A DNA stretch of 64,000 bases from Dermanyssus gallinae (taxonomy: Eukaryota > Arthropoda > Arachnida > Mesostigmata > Dermanyssidae): positions 1-64,000 of the forward strand of contig QVRM01006085.1 of the NCBI GenBank assembly GCA_003439945.1, read 5' to 3'. Position numbers and translations under genes: made by a program. Positions within the stretch are counted from its first letter, which is position 1. Every line of letters starts with the position of its first letter. The notes beneath the pieces are model-generated. The model did not search any database. It had not been told where the DNA came from and was given only the letters and a program-made list of their open reading frames with translations. Positions 56,401 through 64,000 of the stretch are shown here, piece after piece.

Positions 56401-58263
56401 GTCAACACAGACTTCCATGCAGCCTCCTACGGTTCTAACATGTTTAAAAAAGCAAATTCCACACAATGAGCACCGAACGCTGGAATAGGGGGATCAAAGC
56501 ATCCATGCGGGTACATGGGAGAATTAAAAAATTGAGGCGAGCGGTTCAACGTACAGTTTCGATCATCTTTTTCGAGGAAGAGGCTGGTCAGCTGAAGTTC
56601 TCTGGCCCAGTCGGGATCCGAGCTGAGGACCTTGTTGATCCAACCCCGGTGCCACCAAGCACCATACGACTTCGGGTTCTTCATTAACGCTTGCTGTGTC
56701 AACATAAGTTCGTCCTTTATTAAGTCGGCCACGCTCTTGCTAAATGGAAATCAAAGCAAAGACAATGCAAAACAGGTCGAGGCACAGAATTATGTTATAT
56801 ATATATATATATATATATATATTCGTATAAGTTATCGACGTATATTTATATAAGCATAGGCTAACGTCAATAGACTACTGACAGGCCAGACATAAAGATC
56901 GGCTTGTACTTTTACTTGCCGATATCATCCAGCATCTCTAGCGCGACGAACTACCTGCCAGCTAACACTAAGAGCCTAGAGGTTTGAATAAACCCAGAAC
57001 CCCCTGATGAACCTTAATTAAATTCCACAGCCATGCCGAGAAGAGTCACATAAAGATGGTGGGCGCTAAGAAGCAACTTCAATGAATCTAGGCGCTGACG
57101 GACTTTACGTGTTTACATACGAGCACATTTGCAGGATCTCTTTGAAAATAAAACGAGATTCGTTTGGGACATGATCGTTACGTTAACGCTAGCCTAGTGC
57201 CTCCACACCTCAACCCTGACTCATTGGCTGGCCCTCGTTCCAGCAGGTTCGTGTTGAGAACTCTGCTTCCTCGGACTCTGCACCTTTGCACTGTATCGTA
57301 GAGAAATTCTCAAAACCTTAATATGTAGTTCAATGCGACATTCACACCGCACGCTGTAAACTGTGCGTTCGTATCTGCTTAGCGTTGACGCCCAGTGCGT
57401 ATTGGCTATACCCATCCAACAGGCCAGCGTGGTCCACCATTACGCTGATTCGTACGTAGTATTTATTTTGATAGGTACGCCTTCTGTCACTAGCTAGCCG
57501 TAGAAAGGTAACAAATAGTAGTAAATTGCAAGCATCACATACACAATAATGAGTTTCACATCCAATGGAGCAATCGACGCTTTCGGCAAAGCTCCCGCCG
57601 ACACGTGTGAGTGTGTGTAATCTTATCACGCTTGGACAGTTCAAAGTCTTGTTGATTACCCTTTAGTTTTCATGAAGAGAAACGTCTCGCGTCGGATGTT
57701 CCACAACGTTGCGTCGTCGGGGTTATTTAGGAGGACCTGCGCCGTTATTTGCAGGAGTTCTGCGTCAAGTTCTAGCCTGCCTCGCTGCGAACGGTACACA
57801 GAAGACCAAGTTCACATTAGAAAAATCAATATATGACGGTTTGCATGTATGTATATGGTGGCCTGCGGCTGCAGATACAACTATGCAGCCTCTATCGCTC
57901 CGTGCACTCCAAATAGAACGTAACATTCAGCTGCAAACATATCTTCAGTTTAACAGTAAAAACTTGCTTGATTAATTAAAGTCGCTGTCTCTTTATTGAG
58001 GTGCAGATTTCGGTCAATTTCGACGGGAAAGGGCGCACCAAGAAAACACACCGGTTTGAATCAAAGTTTTAGGGTATAGTCGTAAAAGTTTCTTTATTTA
58101 TTCCTAAATGCAGATATCGCGCCGGAAGTCATGTTTCACTGCAGAGTATGACGAAGAAAATGTTTCCCCATTGACTGACGAATGCCAACAAAACGAATTT
58201 TTCGTGAAACGTTATATAAAACCACTTATATTAGATAAAGCTTGAACGGACCTAGTCTACCTG

Positions 58264-58302
<39 letters not shown>

Positions 58303-58547
58303 CATTGCCTGAAACTGACACAGTCAACAAATGCAAGCAAGGATATATAATAATGGGTTTGTTTCACATACATGTTCAATATACATACTTTGAGTTCACT
58401 GACCGCTCCCAGGTGGTACGGAGAACTGGCACTTACTTTTCCGTAGATTCTACCGGTGGCTTGTTTATATAAGGTGAGTTTTTTGCGCCGTTCGGCCTGC
58501 CGCTCGGCCTCCTGCTGGGCTGTTGTCTTTACCTTAACACGGCCGTG
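52023..58547 (-). CDS. RABGGTA: Rab geranylgeranyl transferase alpha subunit (seven of eight coding exons)
   Basis: Alpha subunit of geranylgeranyl transferase II, which with the beta subunit and Rab escort protein prenylates Rab GTPases in the cytosol. Minus-strand exons: 58547-58437, 57784-57660, 56739-56555, 54768-54490, 53858-53689, 52960-52363 and 52156-52023. All have AG/GT borders and joining phases. With the missing ATG the protein would be 534 residues, against 567 in human. It starts [12 protein letters not shown]. Five prenyltransferase-alpha repeats follow ([60 protein letters not shown]), then the Ig-like insert and C-terminal leucine-rich repeats. The insert is shortened: exon 6 ends at FAW with a GTGAGC donor. 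The first codon must come from an upstream exon, since AG precedes CAC directly. Intron 3 (before 56739) feeds duplications C/D; the next intron contains an opposite-strand RT relic. Confidence 0.93.
53095..53138. repeat. perfect 20-bp inverted repeat with 4-bp loop
   Basis: ATATCACATCGATACAAAGG, loop GCGT, then its exact complement. It can form a 20-bp hairpin. It lies in the RABGGTA intron between exons at 53858-53689 and 52960-52363. Confidence 0.95.
53400..53473. repeat. (TA)n microsatellite
   Basis: 74-bp TA tract with one CA interruption, in a RABGGTA intron; the longest pure TA tract in the window. Confidence 0.95.
54976..56066 (+). pseudogene. non-LTR reverse transcriptase relic (Jockey/CR1 group)
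   Basis: Degraded pieces on the strand opposite [26 protein letters not shown]...[20 protein letters not shown] at 55040-55195 is the linker before the palm. Scattered motifs follow, and [14 protein letters not shown] then [14 protein letters not shown] at 55892-56015 holds the catalytic ADD. Multiple stops. Lies inside the RABGGTA intron between 56555 and 54768. Confidence 0.75.
56796..56822. repeat. (TA)n microsatellite
   Basis: TA tract just upstream of exon 56739-56555; partner of 12062-12106. Confidence 0.95.
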
Positions 58548-58976
58548 CTATACGCAAGATATATACGCGATCAGACATGCAACGATACCCAAGTGCATTC
58601 GAATTAATGACGACACGCCTTACCAAAGCATGTTATGAGTGTGAGCAAAAACAGACTGCTATTCCGACGGAATGCCTAGTCCAATTATCAGCATTTTTTC
58701 TAGGGCTTTTTTCTTTCGCTTGCCAGAGACAGTTTCAAACACTGTTGGCTAAACACAAGCTCTTCAAAGTATCTGTATAAGCGCCTCACGCAGCCACAAC
58801 CAACAATAAAAACGACAGCAACCATGTATATATGGAAAAATCACCCGTAAAAAAACTCGAATGGAGCTTTGGATGCGAATGCGGGAAAGTATATCTTTCT
58901 AAATAAATACCAAAAAATGACAAAAATGTCACTACCAATTATATTAATATAACATTTAGTATAAAACATAACAAAA

Positions 58977-58979
<3 letters not shown>

Positions 58980-59029
<50 letters not shown>
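58980..59029. repeat. (TA)n microsatellite
   Basis: 50-bp TA tract, absent from the duplicated copy around 8970-9000. Confidence 0.95.
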
Positions 59030-59033
<4 letters not shown>

Positions 59034-61637
59034 TCGGTGTCAAATACAGTAATAGGGGTTGGTTACGGAAACTTTAACTCCACACACGAGAAGGTCTAAG
59101 GCATACTTTCAGTCTTGTATCGACTGTGCAAATTTACATTTGGACAGGCCTTTGGCGAAATGTGAAAATAAAAGTTTGACACTAGGACTTTTTCACGCTT
59201 CGAGTTGAACCGATACCTTAAGAAAAAACTTAAGAAGAAACGTACAAAATGTAAAAAATAAAAACATCTTCTCTTTATATATATATATATATATATCGGC
59301 AGCGACAAAAACATTTGCCCTTCATTGATGTCCAATCTAAATAAACAAACACAAATCCCACTTCAATAGCAGCCACAACAAGGAAAATCAGCCAGTGATC
59401 ATTTCCGCGCTAGGCTTGCTGTTTGTGTGACGGCCAAAGAACGTCATTCTCACTGTGTGTAAAACGCTAACGCCGCCATTATTCTCCATATGCATACATC
59501 CACCATATCCACGCTACATCGGACATACACACAATCCGAAAGAAAAGAAACCATTCTTGACACAATGAAAGACAAGACGATTGAGGATCATTATTGTGAT
59601 TATTATTATTGCTATGGTCTATTGCTATTGATAAGTGGCGTCTATATCAGCTCTCGAGCACGAAAGCATTTCGTGTCATCATGATAAAGCTCGCCCAATT
59701 AGCACCCCAACAATTCGGCCACTTTTAGCGGCCGTTTCATTTCAGCGAAGGTTTCGGCAAAGTTTCTCTCCTGTTTCGCAAAGCCATCCGAGCGTTGTTA
59801 CTAGACCACACCTCATCCCCGCATAGAAAACAGGTTGCCGAAGCTGTCAAAACGTTGACACTCCCCGCAGCACAACGACACCACCACCAACAACAACAAC
59901 AGCAATAGGAATAACGACAACGACGAGAACCACCACAACACAACAACAACAACAATTCGTTGTTGTAGTAGCAACAAATGCTACAACAAAAACAACAACA
60001 ACGACAACAACATAAACACAAATGCAGTGCACGATGTGTCTGTCCAATATCTTACCATCGCTGCAGCTTGCACAACAGGATTGTGTGTTTCCTCGTAGAA
60101 GAATGACAAATCTTTTCTGATGACCGGTTGATCGGCGGTCTGTCGTCAGTCACTCTGTCACCCCACACTGCGGCCGATCTTAGGATGATACAAGCGACGG
60201 TTGACGCTACGGCGCGCGTTCCCTCAGTTCCACTAGCAAAACACGGCGACGTCTATTCAACGCCTAAGTTAGGTTAAGTTCAGTTAAATTAGACCGACCC
60301 TATCGCTGACTTGGCTTAACTACTACTACTCCTACTACAACAAGACTAGTGTTGTCTGTAGTCAGGAGGCGTTGTGGTGGTTGTTACGGGTAAAAAACAC
60401 AGAGCGAAACAGCAGCAGCAGCAGCAGCAACAGCAAAACCCAGAACCTGGCACGCCGGTCCCGTGTGTCGATATATGAAGGCGGAACGCTCAGCTGCCGG
60501 CTGTTCGATGAATCATAATGATGATAGCACATGCGGTGTGATTATGACAATGATGATGATAAAGATACCAGACTCCTCTTGCAGCACTTACTTCTTCCTT
60601 GTAGTTGGCGCGGTGGGCGCGCGGGAACGTTCGAAACGTCCACAACTCAGGTTCAACTCAGGTTCAACTGCTCGTTGGTGAGGAGGTGGCGTGAGGCGTG
60701 AGGTGCACGTTTTTGTTCTGAGCAGGATTTTGTTGTGAGTGTTCGTATAGTAGTAGTAGTAGTAGTAGTAGTTCGGTACAGATACGAAATCTGCGTTATT
60801 TCGTTGCTATACGTGTACGTTGTTTCGTTCTTGCTGTTGATGGTCGGGTCTGGTCTGGTTGACGGCAGCGTGTTCCCAGTGTTCAGCTGGTCAGCTGGCT
60901 AAAATATGTCGGCCGACGCATTCCCGCCGCCGGCCGAACCCGGTCTGATGATGAACCGGCGGAAAACCACAGTTAGAGTTGAACGGAATCCCTGACCACC
61001 ACCCGAGCCGAGTCGAGAAGAAGCTGGTGGAGGCCGAAGTGACCGAATTGACACACCAGCAACAAAAACAACAACAATAACAACAACAACAACGCATAAC
61101 CGGTTGACGTATCCGTTCCGCCTATCCGGCCGTCTTGAAGCATGTAGTATGCTGTATCTTTCTCTCTCTCTCTCGCTCTCTGTCTGTCTAGAACAGCGTT
61201 TATAAACAGCTGTTGTTCATCAACAGCTCCAACCTACCTACAGGTGCCGTGCGAGGATGCCAATACGTGGCGCAAACAGACACAATTTATTTGATAGCTT
61301 TGAAAACGTCTTTGTTTTCGTTTATGACAACGTTAATCTGTTCTCCTGCACGGAATTCTAGTAAATAGCTTCAACAGCAACAGCAGCAGCAGAAGAAGTT
61401 TATTCCACGTGCAGTTCAAGCAGTTTTGGTTGTAGATTGAGTTAAGTTGGTGGTGAACTGCAAGCGGCACCAAGCAAGTCAGCATGCGACAAGAAGAAAG
61501 AGAAAACGAAGAAGGAGAAGAAGAAGTCGAAGACGTCTTCGTCGCTACCGAAAACCACCTAAGCTCTAGGTGTACGAATCCGGCAAGCCGTAATGATACG
61601 TTAGATCGGCTACAGTGAAATGATCCTGTAAATCTAA

Positions 61638-61945
61638 CCTTTTCGGGCTGACTCTCAGCCAACATTTAACGGCCACGTCGTTTGTTTTCGCACTGCCTCG
61701 TAAGACGGACAACCCCAAAAAGACAAATTATTATTTATTTAAAATGTACCCTGTTTGGGTATGTAAATACGAACATGATATATATAACAAACATGGCTCA
61801 TGAATTATGAGCATGCTCGCTGAAGCTGAGAAAGCGACACAAAAGACAAATGTACAACGGTGGGGTTCGAACCCTTGTGGCACCTATGTGTCTCCTCTGG
61901 CCGCAAGGCGCACGTGAATGCACCCAGCACCCCACCGGGCTCGAT
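61638..61945 (-). mobile_element. tRNA-derived SINE (copy 7) with a 115-bp insertion
   Basis: Counterpart of copies 2 and 3. The SINE body is interrupted between about 61727 and 61840 by unrelated A/T-rich sequence; AAAAGACAAAT occurs on both sides (about 61716 and 61831) and looks like a target duplication of the insert. Ends at the tRNA-like head CCACCGGGCTCG. Confidence 0.8.
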
Positions 61946-62086
61946 CACGTGAATCTGTACGATCTTAACCTCATCGCAACCGCGACTAGCCTTTGAGCGG
62001 GGGCGCCACGCGATCATCATGAACCAACCCATGGTGTAACAACAACTACAACTCGTTCGTCGTATCCTCGTAACTGGGTCGCCGCA

Positions 62087-63964
62087 ATGCCGCTACAATC
62101 GCACTACGCTCGCGCCACAGCGGTGACAGTCGCAGTGACCGTGGGAGCCGTTGCCGTTGGCTCGCTGCTCTACCATCGTCGAACTCGATGCAGAGCTCAG
62201 TCGTTGAGTCGCGCGCGCGTCGTGTTAATCTCGTCTGCCGACGACTGGAACCTACACCGCAATCTGTTCGTCGAGGCGACGCTGGCGAGCGGCGTCGTCG
62301 GAGTCGACTGCGAGTGGGTGTCGGACCGGAAGAGCGGGCGACGGCGCAAGGTCGCCCTCCTGCAGTGGGCGCCCAACGAGCATCTGTGCTTCGTGGTCCG
62401 GTTGTCGGCGTTGGCCGGCATTCCCGTCGAGCTGGCCGACGCGCTCGACGGCCGACACATCGTCAAGGTGGGCGTCGACGTGACGAGTGACGCGGCCAAA
62501 CTTGCCACAGACTACCACGTCATGACGAATTCGTGTCTCGACCTCCGATACCTGGCCACGGGCTGCGCGAAGTCGCTAGCCTTGCTTCAGTCGGCTGGCC
62601 TGTCGCTGCAGAAGCTCGCCGATCAGCTGGTCGGCGTCAAGCTGGACAAGTCCGTCGCGTTGCGCTGCTCGAACTGGGAGGCCGACGTGCTCACGCGCCG
62701 AGAGCTGACGTACGCGGCCAACGATGCGCTGGCGGCGTTTCTCGTCGCCAAAAAGGTCGCCTCGCTGATGACCGGGCCAGTTCGAGTGCTCTGCCAGAGG
62801 TCGTGGATGCACAGCGTTCTCGTCGAGTCGTTCGAGCATCGGTTCGATATGCCGTTCGCGCAACGTTGGCGGCGGATCAGCGAAGCCGAGAGCCAGACTC
62901 AGGCGGGACTGGACGACGACATGGCGAAGTTTCACCAGGTGCGAATCAAGAAGACCAGTCGACAGGCTGTACGAAAGTCTCCGCTGTACGACAACTGTGT
63001 GCTCAAAGCGCCCGACGGCGACATATTGGCGAGCGTCAAGCGCAAGAAAGCCGAGTGGTACCTCGAGAAGGGCATCGCGCAGTGTGTCGCCGAAGAGCCG
63101 TTCACGGTGCGGCTCACGTTCGAGCCGAAAGGTCGAGCGATTCTCGACAAGGTCTACTACACGATCCACAAGCAGAATCGGTGCGTTGTGTGCGGCGACA
63201 CGGAGAAGCTCGTCCGCAAGAACATCATTCCGAGCGAGTATCGAAGCTTCTTTCCCGAGGTGATGTCGAGTCACAACTCGCACGACGTGCTGCCGATGTG
63301 CGTTGTCTGCCATCAGCGAAGCAACGCGGCCGACTTCTCTCTCCGGGAGAGACTGGCCGCCACGTGTAACGCGCCGCTGTCCGAGCACAAGTATCGCGTC
63401 AATCTCGAGACGAACAAGCTGATTCGGGCTGCTAAAGCGCTGTCGAGGCCGAGCGCCGCCAACATTCCGCCGGCGCGGCGGCAGATGCTCGAGGACAGTC
63501 TGAAGGAGCTTCTGCACGTCGACCAGCTGACTCCGGAATGCATCGAACAGTGTGCCAGTATGGACCCGAAGCTTCCGAACGAGAACTACGTCTGTCATGG
63601 CATGGTCGTGGTCGAGTATTTCGCCAACAACGGCGGGCTGCTCAATCTAGAGGCAATGTGGCGAAAGCACTTTCTGCGAACGATGAAGCCTCGGTGCCTG
63701 CCGACGCTGTGGTCCGTTGATCACCACCGCCGATCACTGGCCTACGATCTGAGCACTTGGCCGAAGGACGAAGCCCTTCAAATGCTGCAACGGGTCGGCC
63801 TAAGCTGGGAGTTCGTTGAGGAGGTCCGGCAAGAAATCGAGGAGCTAAAACGAGCGCGACAACGTCACACTTCATCGGAGACCGCCAATGGTAATTGTGC
63901 CTCTGCGCGCGAATCAGATCAGGACAGCGACAAAAAAAAAGTACCACCTCCTTCCAGTTCGTAG
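62087..63964 (+). CDS. EXD2: EXD2, membrane-anchored 3'-5' exonuclease
   Basis: A 625-codon uninterrupted frame, the length of vertebrate EXD2 (about 620). The N-terminus (residues 11-29) is hydrophobic and followed by basic residues, fitting the outer mitochondrial membrane anchor of the family. The DEDDy exonuclease has D74 and E76 in VGVDCEWV, D135 in the KVGVDVTSDAAKLA segment followed by LDLRYLA, and Y209-x3-D213 in LTYAAND. The C-terminal half holds an HNH-like zinc site: C366-x2-C369 and C405-x2-C408 with H409 (MCVVCHQRSN), preceded by IIPSEYRSFFP. A polar tail ends at 63964. The family degrades DNA and RNA ends and is linked to mitochondrial function and DNA-end resection. The gene is intronless in its coding part, unlike vertebrate EXD2. 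It is the only full copy of three in the window. The start is supported by conservation in the other two copies. Confidence 0.96.
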   Translation: MPLQSHYARATAVTVAVTVGAVAVGSLLYHRRTRCRAQSLSRARVVLISSADDWNLHRNLFVEATLASGVVGVDCEWVSDRKSGRRRKVALLQWAPNEHLCFVVRLSALAGIPVELADALDGRHIVKVGVDVTSDAAKLATDYHVMTNSCLDLRYLATGCAKSLALLQSAGLSLQKLADQLVGVKLDKSVALRCSNWEADVLTRRELTYAANDALAAFLVAKKVASLMTGPVRVLCQRSWMHSVLVESFEHRFDMPFAQRWRRISEAESQTQAGLDDDMAKFHQVRIKKTSRQAVRKSPLYDNCVLKAPDGDILASVKRKKAEWYLEKGIAQCVAEEPFTVRLTFEPKGRAILDKVYYTIHKQNRCVVCGDTEKLVRKNIIPSEYRSFFPEVMSSHNSHDVLPMCVVCHQRSNAADFSLRERLAATCNAPLSEHKYRVNLETNKLIRAAKALSRPSAANIPPARRQMLEDSLKELLHVDQLTPECIEQCASMDPKLPNENYVCHGMVVVEYFANNGGLLNLEAMWRKHFLRTMKPRCLPTLWSVDHHRRSLAYDLSTWPKDEALQMLQRVGLSWEFVEEVRQEIEELKRARQRHTSSETANGNCASARESDQDSDKKKVPPPSSS

Positions 63965-64000
63965 TACTGAGACATAGCCACGAAAAAGTCCAGACAGGTG

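Larger units (their letters stand above)
58548..62086. promoter_or_regulatory. head-to-head intergenic region of RABGGTA and EXD2
   Basis: Should hold the first (ATG) exon and promoter of RABGGTA and the promoter of EXD2. Contents seen: (TA)n at 58980-59029 and 59275-59296, AAC arrays at about 59888-60012, a CAG run at 60410-60432, a (TAG)n at 60750-60772, a CT tract at 61157-61188 and a SINE at 61638-61945. No core promoter element can be assigned with confidence. Parts are conserved in copies at 8550-10105 and 20046-21455. Confidence 0.5.
57693..63030 (+). repeat. segmental duplication C, right copy (partner 7404-11043)
   Basis: Presumed source, because both genes are intact here. Spans RABGGTA exons 3 and 2, the head-to-head intergenic region and the first ~315 codons of EXD2. 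Confidence 0.9.

Noticed and set aside
62576..63598. Long minus-strand frame of 340 codons across EXD2, and a 278-codon plus-strand frame from 62533
   Set aside because: They are shadows of the GC-rich EXD2 coding sequence; no family features, whereas the main frame has full exonuclease motifs.
1..64000. CRISPR arrays, bacterial operons, prophage or plasmid features
   Set aside because: None seen; the DNA is clearly eukaryotic nuclear, and the tandem repeats are microsatellites without spacers.

Overview
The window is nuclear DNA of an animal, most likely an arthropod. The evidence is spliced genes with GT/AG introns, a eukaryotic tRNA-Leu, mariner transposons, R2-type and CR1-type non-LTR retrotransposons, a Ty3/Gypsy-type LTR family and dense (TA)n microsatellites. 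A chelicerate is possible, but nothing in the sequence decides it.

Three conserved host genes are present, all in the right-hand 25 kb. MRPS35 (mitochondrial small-subunit ribosomal protein) lies on the minus strand in six exons, 43861 to 39304, and its frame is complete (350 codons). RABGGTA (alpha subunit of Rab geranylgeranyl transferase) lies on the minus strand in seven identified coding exons, 58547 to 52023; only a short first exon carrying the ATG was not found. EXD2 (membrane-anchored 3'-5' exonuclease) lies on the plus strand, 62087-63964, in one uninterrupted frame. RABGGTA and EXD2 stand head to head with about 3.5 kb between them.

Most of the left 45 kb is duplicated and transposon-derived. 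The stretch 2.7-13 kb is a mosaic of diverged second copies: 2698-5957 matches 25540-27566, 6371-7381 (with a tRNA-Leu) matches 44264-45267, 7404-11043 matches 57693-63030 (RABGGTA exons 2-3 plus the 5' half of EXD2), and 12107-13080 matches part of a RABGGTA intron. A third copy of the EXD2 5' half lies inverted at 19005-20045. Mobile elements include two broken mariners (40-1356, 22786-24054), a two-ORF non-LTR element with a restriction-like endonuclease (34117-38600, with a degenerate relative at 13472-15478), R2-like fragments (17387-18917, 21590-22315, 24065-25362, 43148-43215), a CR1/L2-type element with a 2A-like motif (28632-32471), an RT fragment inside a RABGGTA intron (54976-56066), an inverted pair of Gypsy-type gag copies with LTRs (46704-50096), a solo LTR (12207-12694), a tRNA-derived SINE family and a 1-kb fold-back element (50381-51436).

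The recurring pattern is that element ends coincide with (TA)n tracts. Three R2-like 3' ends, the 3' end of the two-ORF element, both mariners, the fold-back element, an LTR family with ATAT target duplications and an unclassified 170-bp repeat all sit at or inside TA repeats. About thirty such tracts are spread over the window. Coordinates of spliced genes were read by eye from splice signals and family similarity; no alignment or database search was run.
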